Shown in pieces: positions 6,252 through 13,233 of a DNA stretch of 13,233 nucleotides. The notes below the pieces were generated by a model that ran no database searches, was not told where the DNA came from, and saw only the letters and a program-made list of their open reading frames with translations. Source of the stretch: an uncultured Eubacteriales bacterium (GTDB lineage Bacteria > Bacillota > Clostridia > Oscillospirales > Oscillospiraceae); assembly GCA_902461475.1 (NCBI GenBank), contig CABPXX010000006.1:1-13233 (forward strand). Reading direction: 5' to 3'. Each line of letters begins with the position of its first letter. The stretch's first letter is position 1. Both the position numbers and the translations under genes were made by a program.

Positions 6252-6971
6252 ATGCAGTTGATTCTTGACCAAATTTGCAAGTCCTTCGGCACCAAAGAGG
6301 TGCTGAAAAACGCCAGCTTTACCTTTGAACAGGGAAAGATTTACGGCCTTTTGGGCCGCAACGGTTCGGGCAAAACCACCCTGTTCAACTGCCTGTCCGC
6401 CGAGTTCCCCGCCGACGGGGGCACGGTGTCCCTGGTGGACGAATACGGCCAGACCCGCACCCCCAAGCAGGGGGACATCGGCTATGTGCTGTCCACCCCG
6501 GTGGTTCCGGAATTTCTCACCGGCACCGAGTTTGTGAAGTTCTTTCAGGAGATTTCTCAGGACAAGAGCGGCCGCACCCCGGACCAGTGGCTGGAACTGG
6601 TGGGGCTGGAACCCGACGACCGAAACCGGCTCATGCGGGGCTACTCCCACGGCATGAAGCACAAGATTCAGATGTTATGCTTCCTCATCGGCAGACCTCC
6701 GGTGATTTTGCTGGATGAGCCCCTCACCAGCTTTGACGTGGTGGCGGCCCTGGAGATGAAAAACCTGCTGCGGGAGATGAAAGGGGACCATATCATCCTC
6801 TTTTCCACCCACATTCTCCATCTGGCCCAGGACCTGTGCGACGAGATCGTGCTGCTCCACCAGGGAGAGCTGGAGGGGGTGGACAACGCCAAAATCCATA
6901 CCCCGGAGTTTGAGTCCTACATCGTGGACCTGCTCACCCAGGAGGAGGACGGGGAGGAGGTGGCACCGTGA
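6252..6971 (+). CDS. ABC transporter ATP-binding protein, second set
   Basis: The 239-residue ATPase has Walker A GRNGSGKTT (35-43), signature YSHGMKHK (131-138), Walker B VILLDEP (151-157) and the switch histidine in STH (H187). It differs clearly from the ATPase at 4414-5145, so this is a second transporter in the same operon and not a recent duplicate. It follows GAGGAGG at 6235-6241 with a rather long 10-nt spacing. Its TGA overlaps the GTG start of the next gene, indicating coupled translation with the large permease. Confidence 0.9.
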   Translation: MQLILDQICKSFGTKEVLKNASFTFEQGKIYGLLGRNGSGKTTLFNCLSAEFPADGGTVSLVDEYGQTRTPKQGDIGYVLSTPVVPEFLTGTEFVKFFQEISQDKSGRTPDQWLELVGLEPDDRNRLMRGYSHGMKHKIQMLCFLIGRPPVILLDEPLTSFDVVAALEMKNLLREMKGDHIILFSTHILHLAQDLCDEIVLLHQGELEGVDNAKIHTPEFESYIVDLLTQEEDGEEVAP

Positions 6972-8596
6972 ACCTCACCTGTGCCTCCCAGATCTACCGC
7001 ATCCGCTCAGCCATAGCGGGCAATCGGCTGGTGTACTGGCTGGGCCGGGTGCCCCTCTTGAAGCGGATTTTTACCGACAAACTGTACGCCGCCACCGAGG
7101 GCAAGCTGGTGCTCTCCATCCTGGTGTCCCTCTATCGGGGGCTCACCGCCCTGCTGGGTAAGGCCATCTACCTGGCCCTCACCTGGCTGGTGCCTATGTC
7201 TCTGGCGGATGTGAAGTTCTTGTCTCCCGACGGGTTTGCCATGTCGGTGTGGATTTTCTTTTGGCTCAGCTTTGTGGCGGGAACCATGATACAGCCTATA
7301 TCCGTGGAGCCCTCCCAGCTGAAGTACACCTGCGTGCGCCAGATGGGCATGGATGCCACCCAGTATCAGACCACCGAGATGGTCACCCACCACCTGGCCA
7401 TGTTTGCGGGCTTCGCCCCCTTCCTCCTGCTGTGGGGCGGGCTCACCGGGGCGGGGGTGCTCCGGGGGCTGCTGCTCTCCCTGGCCCTGGCCGGGGTGCG
7501 TATGATGGCCGAGTGGTTCCACCTCATGCTGTACGCCAAATTTCGCTGTCTGCCCAGCGGCCAGGTGGGGGACATCCTGGTCTTGACGGTGGTCTGCCTG
7601 GCCCTGGCCTACTTGCCCATGCTCTTCGGAGTCATCCCAGCCCTGGACCAGGTGCTGCTCTATCCCGCCACCGTGGCCCTGCTGTTTGCTCTGGGCAGCC
7701 TGTGCGCCCGGGCCATCTCCCGCTATCCCTGCCACTATGAGCTGATTTTGGAGACCTGCCGGGCGGGGAATCTCCCCGGCCAGGCCACGGCCCAAAAGGC
7801 CAACCAGGCCCAGTTTGAACAGGTGAAGCTGCGGGACAGCGACCTGGACACCAGCGTGGACTTCTCCAATCTCCACGGCTGGCGGTATCTCCAGGCGGTG
7901 TTTTTCCGCCGCCACCGACGGATGCTCCTCAAGCCCTTCTTTGTGGTCCTGGCCATTTTAGGGGGCCTCACCGTGGTGGGGTGCATTGGAATCGTGTGGT
8001 TTCGGATTCAGGGGCAAGGGCAGGAGATGGGGGAGGTGCTCTCCTATGTGACCAAGGCTTTGCCCATCTGTGTGTTCCTGCTGTACCTCATGGACAACAC
8101 CGTGGGGGAGCGCATCTGCAAGGCCATGTTCTATCACTGCGACCTGGCGCTGCTGCGCTACGGCTGGTATCGGGAGCGGGACGCCATTTTGAGGAACTTT
8201 TTCCTCCGCTGGCGGATGCTGTGCGGGGTGAACCTCATGCTCAGCGGGGCTGTGTGCGGGATGTTTGTCCTCCTCACTCTTCTGGGCGGGGGACGGCCTC
8301 CGGTGGGAGAGTTCATCCTGTTTTTGCTGGCCATCTTGTCCCTGGGTGTGTTCTTTGCCACCCACTCTCTGGGGCTGTACTACATTTTCCAGCCATACAC
8401 CTCGGATTTGGACACCAAAAACCCCATATTCAAATTGTTGAACATCGCCATGTATGCGGTGTGCTGGGCGGCCACACAGCTCAAGAGCACGCCTACCTGG
8501 TTTGCCCTGCTGGTGTTCGGTGTGACCGCCGTGTATTCGGTGGGGATGCTGGCGCTGGTGCTGCGCCGGGCACCCAAGACCTTTAGAGTGAAATAA
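6968..8596 (+). CDS. Large ABC transporter permease, second set
   Basis: The 542-residue polytopic protein starts with GTG at 6968 (GTGA overlap with the ATPase stop), preceded by GGAGGAGG. Hydrophobic segments cluster at residues about 45-190 and 195-250, and again at 320-540. A hydrophilic middle region (about 255-315) follows CRAGNLPGQATAQKANQAQ. The size suggests two fused half-permeases or a lone channel subunit. I do not recognise a named family. Its last 42 codons have a close second copy at 713-841. It is the last gene before the operon's terminator. Confidence 0.82.
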   Translation: MNLTCASQIYRIRSAIAGNRLVYWLGRVPLLKRIFTDKLYAATEGKLVLSILVSLYRGLTALLGKAIYLALTWLVPMSLADVKFLSPDGFAMSVWIFFWLSFVAGTMIQPISVEPSQLKYTCVRQMGMDATQYQTTEMVTHHLAMFAGFAPFLLLWGGLTGAGVLRGLLLSLALAGVRMMAEWFHLMLYAKFRCLPSGQVGDILVLTVVCLALAYLPMLFGVIPALDQVLLYPATVALLFALGSLCARAISRYPCHYELILETCRAGNLPGQATAQKANQAQFEQVKLRDSDLDTSVDFSNLHGWRYLQAVFFRRHRRMLLKPFFVVLAILGGLTVVGCIGIVWFRIQGQGQEMGEVLSYVTKALPICVFLLYLMDNTVGERICKAMFYHCDLALLRYGWYRERDAILRNFFLRWRMLCGVNLMLSGAVCGMFVLLTLLGGGRPPVGEFILFLLAILSLGVFFATHSLGLYYIFQPYTSDLDTKNPIFKLLNIAMYAVCWAATQLKSTPTWFALLVFGVTAVYSVGMLALVLRRAPKTFRVK

Positions 8597-8601
8597 TTTG
8601 T

Positions 8602-8634
8602 GCCGGAGGGGACTTCCCCTCCGGCTGTTTTTTT
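8602..8634 (+). terminator. Terminator of the gntR-ABC operon
   Basis: GCCGGAGGGG (8602-8611) and CCCCTCCGGC (8616-8625) form a perfect 10-bp stem with a 4-nt loop, followed by TG and seven T. It begins 5 bases after the permease stop codon. Confidence 0.93.
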
Positions 8635-8684
8635 ACCATAGTGGGGGAGCGGGTGTGCCCTTACCAGAGAAAAGACAAACAAAA

Positions 8685-8716
8685 ACCGGAGAAGCAGAAT
8701 GTTCTGCCTCTCCGGT
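8685..8716 (-). terminator. Terminator of the murE-argB fusion gene
   Basis: ACCGGAGAAGCAGAA (8685-8699) pairs with TTCTGCCTCTCCGGT (8702-8716) with one A-C mismatch. On the minus strand a TTTTTG run follows the stem. The plus strand also has a T run shortly after it, so it may act as a back-up stop for the ABC operon. Confidence 0.88.
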
Positions 8717-8733
8717 CGGTTTTTATCTGGTTT

Positions 8734-11103
8734 TCAAGGAGTGAGAATGGTGCCAGACACCCGCTGGTGCAGCACATCCAGCAGCAGTACATGCTCACAG
8801 TGTCCGTCCAGGATGGACACTTCGCCCACGCCGCTCTCCAGGGCGTGGAGACAGCCCTGGACCTTGGGCACCATGCCCCCGGCAATGAGTCCGGCGTCCA
8901 TGAGCTCTCTGGCCCGCTGGGCGTCCATGTGAGCCACGGCGGTCTTGGTGTTGTGGCTGTCAATGAGGATGCCTCCCACATCGGTGAGGAACACCAGACG
9001 GTGGGCGTGGAGGGCCTCGGCGATGGCCTGGGCGGCGTCGTCGGCGTTGCAGTTGTACCCGGCCCCGTCGCCCCCGGCAATGGGGGACACCACGGGGAGG
9101 AAGCCAGCCCCCAGCAGGGTCTCCAGCAGGCGGGTGTCCACCTGGGTGATCTGACCCACCCGGCCCAGGGCGGGATTCTTGCACTGGGCGGTGATGAGGT
9201 GGCCGTCCTTGCCGGACACACCCACCGCGGACACGTCCAAGTCGTTTAGAGCGGAGACGATGGACTTGTTCACCTGGGCGGACAGGGCCATCTCCGCCAC
9301 TCCCAGGGCGGCCTCGTCAGTAACCCGGTAGCCGTTTTCAAAGTGGGTGGGCACCTGGAGACGCTCCAGCAGGGCGGTGATGTTCTTGCCGCCGCCGTGG
9401 ACCAGCACCACCCGCAGGCCTGCCATTTGCAGGGTGGCCACGTCCTGGAGGATGGAGTCCACTGCTCCGTCAGGGCCCAGAGCGGAGCCGCCGTACTTCA
9501 CCACCACGGTCTGGCCCGCCATCTCCTTGAGGGCGGGGAGGACGGAGGAGATGGAGCGCACCTTCTCCAGGCCGTCCAGGCCGTGAATCACGTCATATTC
9601 TTGCAGGAAGGTCTTGGCGTAGTCCACATCCGAGGGGGTGTCGATGTACTCCAGGCCCCGCTTCTGCCGGGTCTCGGCCCCCTTGCCGGTGATGAGGATG
9701 ACGGTGGGCTTGTCGCAGCCCAGAATGGCCTGGCGAATGGCCTCGCCTCGGTTGGGCTGAATCTCATAGGCGCAGCCCTGCTCGGCCACATGGGTGGCAA
9801 TCTCCTGGCAGATGGACACGGTGTCCTCCTCGCCGGAGTCCTCCTCGGTGAGCACCACCAGGTCGGAGTATTTGCCGGACACCTCGCCCAGGTCACGGCG
9901 GCGGTCCAGGGCCTTTTTGCCGGGACAGCCGAACACGGTGACAATGCGCCGCCCGGGGTACTCCTCCAGCACGGACTTGAACAGAGTCTCAAAGCTCATG
10001 CGGTTGTGGGCGTAGTCCACAATGGCGGTGATGTGGTCGTTGGCGTTGGTGTACACCTCCATGCGGCCGGGCACTCGGGCCTTCATCAGGCCCACATAGA
10101 TGCACTGCTGGGGGATGCCCAGGGCGTGGCACACGGCGATGGCGGCCAGGGCGTTCTCGGTGTTAAAGAGGCCCGGCATGGTCAGCTGGAACTCCCGGGA
10201 CTGGCCCCCGGCGATGGTGACCCGGAAGATGATGTCGTTGCCCCGCTTGCGGATGTGGGAGCCGTACACGTCCGCCTTGGGGTTGGTGCGGGAGAAGGTG
10301 ACCACTCGGCGGCAGTCCCGGCGGGCGGCTTCTTCCACCCGGTCGGCGTGGTCACAGTCCAGGTTGACGCAGGACACCTCTGCCTGGGCGAAGATTTTCA
10401 GCTTGGACTGGAAGTAGTCCTCAAAGTCGGGGTGCTCAATGGGGGAGATGTGGTCGGTGCCGATGTTCAAAAAACAGGCGGCGGCAAACCGGGTGCCCAG
10501 GGTGCGGTGGTACTTGAGCGCCTGGGAGGACACCTCCATGGTGAGATACCCCAGCCCGGAGGAGAGGGCATTGGCGAAGTGCTTTTGCAGCTCCAGAGGC
10601 TCGGGGGTGGTGAGGTGAGACTCGAACTCCTCCACGCCGTCGTAGGTGTCAATGGAGGAGATGACCCCGCAGCGCACCTTCCGGCTGGACAGATACTCGT
10701 CCAGGATATACTTGAGGTAGTAGGTGGTGGAGGACTTGCCCTTGGTTCCGGTAATGCCGATGACGTTCAGCAGCCGGGAGGGGTCATTGTAGTACTGCAC
10801 CGCAAAGGGGGCAATGACCTGGCGCATGTCGGTGATATGGATGCAGGGCAGGTCCACCTCCGGGTAGGGGGTCTCGCTGACGTAGGCGAAAGCGCCCCGG
10901 TCGGCGGCCTGCTGGAGGTACTCGGGGCGGAAATGGGCGCCCTTACACAAGAAAAGGGTGCCGGGCACCACGTTTTTGGAGTCGTAGGACACCAGCTCCA
11001 CGGTGCGGGAGAGGTCCAGCTCGGCGGGCAGAGGGGCGGCCAGGAGGTTTTTGGTGGTGAGGAGGGAGGTGTACTCCCCCAGAGAATATTTGGTCAGATT
11101 CAT
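8734..11103 (-). CDS. MurE-type Mur ligase fused to acetylglutamate kinase (ArgB)
   Basis: One uninterrupted frame encodes 789 residues. The ATG at 11103 is used because GAGGTG lies 7 nt before it; the longer frame to 11226 is translated palindromic leader. Residues 1-515 are a Mur ligase: P-loop TGTKGKSST (118-126), TTPEPLELQ, EVSSQALKYHR (190-200), the presumed carbamylated lysine K234 in YFQSKLKIF, and DYAHNRMSFETLF. At the site of the DNPR motif of meso-diaminopimelate MurE it has TEEDSGEED (419-427), so the third amino acid added is uncertain. Residues 528-789 are a full acetylglutamate kinase: VVKYGGSA (K536), VLVHGGGKN, GYRVTDEA, GYNCNADDAA, LTDVGG and GGMVPKV, with all key catalytic residues. 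The kinase makes N-acetylglutamyl phosphate for ornithine/arginine synthesis. Fusing cell-wall and arginine-pathway enzymes is unusual. No other arg gene is visible here. Confidence 0.9.
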   Translation of the reverse strand: MNLTKYSLGEYTSLLTTKNLLAAPLPAELDLSRTVELVSYDSKNVVPGTLFLCKGAHFRPEYLQQAADRGAFAYVSETPYPEVDLPCIHITDMRQVIAPFAVQYYNDPSRLLNVIGITGTKGKSSTTYYLKYILDEYLSSRKVRCGVISSIDTYDGVEEFESHLTTPEPLELQKHFANALSSGLGYLTMEVSSQALKYHRTLGTRFAAACFLNIGTDHISPIEHPDFEDYFQSKLKIFAQAEVSCVNLDCDHADRVEEAARRDCRRVVTFSRTNPKADVYGSHIRKRGNDIIFRVTIAGGQSREFQLTMPGLFNTENALAAIAVCHALGIPQQCIYVGLMKARVPGRMEVYTNANDHITAIVDYAHNRMSFETLFKSVLEEYPGRRIVTVFGCPGKKALDRRRDLGEVSGKYSDLVVLTEEDSGEEDTVSICQEIATHVAEQGCAYEIQPNRGEAIRQAILGCDKPTVILITGKGAETRQKRGLEYIDTPSDVDYAKTFLQEYDVIHGLDGLEKVRSISSVLPALKEMAGQTVVVKYGGSALGPDGAVDSILQDVATLQMAGLRVVLVHGGGKNITALLERLQVPTHFENGYRVTDEAALGVAEMALSAQVNKSIVSALNDLDVSAVGVSGKDGHLITAQCKNPALGRVGQITQVDTRLLETLLGAGFLPVVSPIAGGDGAGYNCNADDAAQAIAEALHAHRLVFLTDVGGILIDSHNTKTAVAHMDAQRARELMDAGLIAGGMVPKVQGCLHALESGVGEVSILDGHCEHVLLLDVLHQRVSGTILTP

Positions 11104-11124
11104 ATCTAGACACCTCGATGATCG

Positions 11125-11201
11125 TCTTGGCAATGCCAGCATTGCCAAGAGAGAGTTGCAGCCCGCTGCGTCGCACGCGCAAACGCGCACGCTTGCGGGC
11201 T
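11125..11201. repeat. Two hairpins in the murE-argB leader (proximal pair)
   Basis: TCTTGGCAATG (11125-11135) and CATTGCCAAGA (11140-11150) form a perfect 11-bp stem with a 4-nt loop. Next, AGCCCGC (11160-11166) pairs with GCGGGCT (11195-11201), with a second helix inside (GCGT 11168-11171 with ACGC 11189-11192, plus GCGC repeats). Neither is followed by a T run on the minus strand. They lie between the leader's 5' end and the start codon at 11103. Confidence 0.7.
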
Positions 11202-11208
11202 GAGAAGT

Positions 11209-11279
11209 GTATTTTCCCATGCGCATGTCCTGGGAAAATACGTGATTTCAATTTATTTTCCCATCTGCGGATGGGAAAA
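11209..11279. repeat. Two related hairpins in the murE-argB leader (distal pair)
   Basis: GTATTTTCCCA (11209-11219) and TGGGAAAATAC (11231-11241) form a perfect 11-bp stem. TTTTCCCATC (11256-11265) and GATGGGAAAA (11270-11279) form a perfect 10-bp stem with loop TGCG. The two share the ATTTTCCCAT / TGGGAAAA core, so they look like diverged copies of one palindrome. The sequence style suggests a dispersed palindromic repeat family, which would need a genome search. Confidence 0.7.
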
Positions 11280-11357
11280 CTCTGCCGAGGGCTGCTGGAT
11301 GATGCGAGATGATGGGGGTTCTTTACAATGAAGTTTTTTGGTAATCTGCCATTGAAC

Positions 11358-11386
11358 AGTATACCATACTCCCATGGGAAAGTCCA
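11358..11386 (-). promoter_or_regulatory. Promoter of the murE-argB fusion gene
   Basis: On the minus strand TGGACT (11386-11381, 4 of 6) and TATACT (11363-11358) are 17 bp apart. Transcription would begin near 11351, giving a leader of about 250 nt that carries the four hairpins at 11125-11279. Confidence 0.6.
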
Positions 11387-11435
11387 TGCCCGGCCAAGTT
11401 GTTTCCCTTTCGTTCACAAATGTGTAAATAGCCCC

Positions 11436-11464
11436 TTGACATCAATGCATTAAAGCATTATACT
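11436..11464 (+). promoter_or_regulatory. Promoter of the TrpX-type transporter operon
   Basis: TTGACA (11436-11441) and TATACT (11459-11464) are exactly 17 bp apart. The spacer contains the inverse pair AATGC/GCATT, a possible operator. A hairpin GAGCC-GGGA-GGCTC (11474-11487) would be at the very 5' end of the transcript; it is followed by TTCTTT but is short for a terminator and may stabilise the mRNA. Confidence 0.82.
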
Positions 11465-11555
11465 GTTTCCAACGAGCCGGGAGGCTCTTCTTTCAGACTT
11501 AGACACTTTGATGGCTAAAAGCATTGAAGTGACCATTTGGATAGGAGGAAGGAAC

Positions 11556-12548
11556 ATGAAATACAGTTGGAGAGCAGGCGCAGCGCTGTTGGCGCTGACC
11601 ATAGCAGCGGGACTGGCAGGCTGCGGCGGCCAGACCTCCCAGAAGACCCAGTCCGGCGGGGAGAAGGACAGCTATACCATCGGTATTGTGCAGCTGACCC
11701 CCCACGAGGCGCTGGATCAGGCCACCCAGGGGTTCCAGGACGCGTTGAAGGAGGCGTTTGGGGACAAGGTGACCTTTGATCTGGAGTACGCCGCCAACGA
11801 CCCCGCCACCTGTGCCACCATTGCCAACACCTTTGTCTCCAGCGGGGTGGACCTCATCATGGCCAACGCCTCCTCTGCCTTGCAGGCGGCGGCGTCTGCC
11901 ACCGGGGATATCCCGGTGCTGGGCACCTCAGTGACCGAGTACGGCGTGGCGTTGAAAATCGACGACTTCTCCGGCACCGTGGGCACCAACGTCTCCGGTA
12001 CTTCCGACCTGGCCCCCCTAGACCAGCAGGCGGCCATGATTCAGGAGTGGTGCCCCGACGCCAAGACCGTGGGCCTACTATATTGCTCCGGTGAGCCCAA
12101 CAGCCAGTACCAGGTAGACACCGTCCAGGAGCACCTGGAGGAGCTGGGCTACACCTGCACCCAGTATGCCTTCTCTGATTCCAACGACATGGCGGCGGTG
12201 ACCCAGACGGCGGCGGACAACAGCGACGTCATCTACGTGCCCACCGACAACACCGTGGCCTCCAACGCCTCCATCGTGGATAACATCTGCCGCCCCGCCA
12301 AGATTCCCGTGTTCACCGGAGAGCAGGGCATTTGCAAGGGCTGCGGCGTGGCCACCCTGTCCATCAGCTACTATGACCTGGGCGTCACCACCGGCGAGAT
12401 GGCGGTGAAGGTGCTCAAAGGGGAGGCGGACATCTCCCAGATGCCCATTGAGTACGCTCCCCGGTTCACCAAGATGTACAACCAGGACATCTGCGACGAC
12501 CTGGGCCTGACGCCTCCGGAGGGCTACACCGCCCTGGATGCGGAATAA
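11556..12548 (+). CDS. TrpX/YtjX-type ABC substrate-binding lipoprotein
   Basis: The 330-residue protein has a lipoprotein signal peptide: MKYSWRAG, a hydrophobic core, and lipobox LAGC with the lipidated cysteine at 23. A Gly/Ser-rich linker follows. The mature part starts YTIGIVQLTPHEALDQATQG, characteristic of the ABC_sub_bind (PF04392, TrpX) family, and has the two-lobe periplasmic-binding layout with strands such as VGLLYCSGEPNSQYQVD and VIYVPTDNTVASNA. It would capture a solute outside the membrane and deliver it to the permease encoded next. In streptococci a relative takes up tryptophan, but the ligand here is not determined. AGGAGG lies 7 nt before the ATG at 11556; an upstream in-frame ATG at 11508 lacks such a site. 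Confidence 0.92.
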   Translation: MKYSWRAGAALLALTIAAGLAGCGGQTSQKTQSGGEKDSYTIGIVQLTPHEALDQATQGFQDALKEAFGDKVTFDLEYAANDPATCATIANTFVSSGVDLIMANASSALQAAASATGDIPVLGTSVTEYGVALKIDDFSGTVGTNVSGTSDLAPLDQQAAMIQEWCPDAKTVGLLYCSGEPNSQYQVDTVQEHLEELGYTCTQYAFSDSNDMAAVTQTAADNSDVIYVPTDNTVASNASIVDNICRPAKIPVFTGEQGICKGCGVATLSISYYDLGVTTGEMAVKVLKGEADISQMPIEYAPRFTKMYNQDICDDLGLTPPEGYTALDAE

Positions 12549-12562
12549 GGAAAACCATCACC

Positions 12563-12591
12563 AAGAGAGCGGGGGAACCCCTCGCTCTCTT
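12563..12591 (+). other. Intercistronic hairpin after the lipoprotein gene
   Basis: AAGAGAGCG (12563-12571) and CGCTCTCTT (12583-12591) form a perfect 9-bp stem; GGGG and CCCC can extend it inside. Only a weak T-rich stretch (TGTGTCTTGATT) follows. It probably acts as a partial terminator or an mRNA stabiliser, so the binding protein is made in excess over the permease. Confidence 0.6.
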
Positions 12592-12618
12592 GTGTCTTGA
12601 TTGCAAGGAGGAACAACC

Positions 12619-13233
12619 ATGCTGGATTTTTTAAACGCCCTGCCTGGGGCCATCTCCCAGGGCCTGATCTGGGGCATTATGGCCATTGGCGTATACCTCA
12701 CCTATAAGATTCTGGACATTGCCGACTTGACCGTGGACGGCTCCTTCTGCACCGGAGGTGCGGTGTTCGTGGTGCTCTTCTCCCAGGGAATCAACCTGTG
12801 GGTGGCGCTGCTGGCGGCTACGGTGTCGGGCATGGCTGCGGGGCTGGTTACCGGACTGCTCCACACCGTGTGCGGCATCCCCGCCATTCTGGCCGGAATT
12901 TTGACCCAGCTGGGGCTGTGGTCGGTGAACCTGGCCATCATGTCCATGAAGGCCAATGTGGCCTTGAACATCATCAACCCCGACGTGCTCAACAAGCTGC
13001 TGGTGTCCCTGCGCTTTGTTCAGGACGTGGGGAAGGGCACCCGCCCCTTCTATCAGCACCCCATCTTTGTGGTGGGTGTGGTCACCCTGGTCATCATCGC
13101 GATTTTGTACTGGTTCTTCGGCACCGAGCTGGGCTGCTCCATCCGTGCCACCGGCGCCAACCAGGCCATGGCCCGGGCCCAGGGCATCAACACCCGGCGC
13201 AACCAGGTGCTGGGCCTGATGATCTCCAACGGC
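12619..13233 (+). CDS. TrpY-type ABC transporter permease (3' end outside the window)
   Basis: 205 codons are visible and the frame is open at the window's end. The ATG at 12619 follows AAGGAGG (12605-12611) by 7 nt. It is a polytopic membrane protein of the branched-chain-amino-acid permease type (PF02653-like), with segments near residues 13-30, 45-85, 90-112 and 150-170, and the family signature GCSIRATGANQAMARAQGIN (about 172-191), the cytoplasmic EAA-like loop that contacts the ATPase. It should partner the lipoprotein encoded upstream; an ATPase gene is expected to follow outside the window. Confidence 0.92.
   Translation, partial: MLDFLNALPGAISQGLIWGIMAIGVYLTYKILDIADLTVDGSFCTGGAVFVVLFSQGINLWVALLAATVSGMAAGLVTGLLHTVCGIPAILAGILTQLGLWSVNLAIMSMKANVALNIINPDVLNKLLVSLRFVQDVGKGTRPFYQHPIFVVGVVTLVIIAILYWFFGTELGCSIRATGANQAMARAQGINTRRNQVLGLMISNG

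Noticed and set aside
4369..6662. Three long minus-strand open frames (326, 373 and 247 codons)
   Set aside because: They are antisense to the ABC operon, rich in His/Gln/Gly, and match no family. The plus-strand frames carry all the conserved motifs.
9343..11109. 588-codon open frame on the plus strand
   Set aside because: It lies wholly antisense to the murE-argB gene, is rich in Gly/His/Val as shadow frames of high-GC genes are, and has no plausible ribosome-binding site or family.
11104..11226. N-terminal extension of the MurE-ArgB protein by 41 residues
   Set aside because: The extension would be translated from the palindromic leader, has no homologous look, and a good ribosome-binding site lies directly before the ATG at 11103.
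11125..11279. CRISPR-like array
   Set aside because: The elements are palindromes of different sequence without equal spacing or spacers, so they are hairpins and not direct repeats.
11104..11350. T-box or arginine riboswitch in the murE-argB leader
   Set aside because: I see no T-box consensus (AGGGTGGNACC) and no antiterminator/terminator pair with a T run; the hairpins alone do not support it.

Overview
The window is high-GC DNA from a Gram-positive, low-molecular-weight Clostridia lineage. Strong ribosome-binding sites, sigma-A promoters with 17-bp spacers, YtrA-type GntR/ABC operons, LrgAB and a TrpX-type transporter suggest a gut Oscillospiraceae (Flavonifractor/Lawsonibacter-like). 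The taxon is an inference; no rRNA or marker gene is present.

Layout. 1-112 (minus): 5' end of an unidentified gene, perhaps DnaD-like, with its own promoter. 227-841: a scar made of the C-terminal two thirds of an lrgB gene (minus) joined directly to the last 42 codons of an ABC permease gene (plus). Both pieces have close intact relatives further right, at 2841-3506 and 6968-8596, in the same relative orientation, so the scar looks like a second copy of that whole block that lost about 5.2 kb internally. 842-2670: an AT-richer island between the two copies. It has a strong promoter with an inverted repeat over its start, a leader of about 290 nt, and two overlapping genes. The first encodes a small secreted protein with a caspase/CHAT-like His-Gly...Cys dyad; the second a signal-anchored protein with PepSY-like repeats. 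I read these as a candidate secreted protease with its inhibitor or chaperone.

2841-3855 (minus): lrgA-lrgB. Divergent from it, 4049-8596 (plus) is a six-gene operon: a YtrA-type GntR repressor with a perfect palindromic operator on its own promoter, ATPase, permease, a 72-residue two-helix membrane protein, a second ATPase and a large second permease. It ends in a strong terminator.

8734-11103 (minus): a single 789-residue protein that fuses a divergent MurE-type Mur ligase to a complete acetylglutamate kinase (ArgB), behind a leader of about 250 nt carrying four consecutive hairpins. Divergent from it, 11556-13233 (plus) begins a TrpX-type lipoprotein and membrane permease operon that runs off the window.

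The most unusual contents are the protease-like/PepSY-like pair, the MurE-ArgB fusion with a replaced amino-acid specificity motif, and the duplication scar, which leaves one lrgB truncated while the other carries a 9-residue internal deletion.
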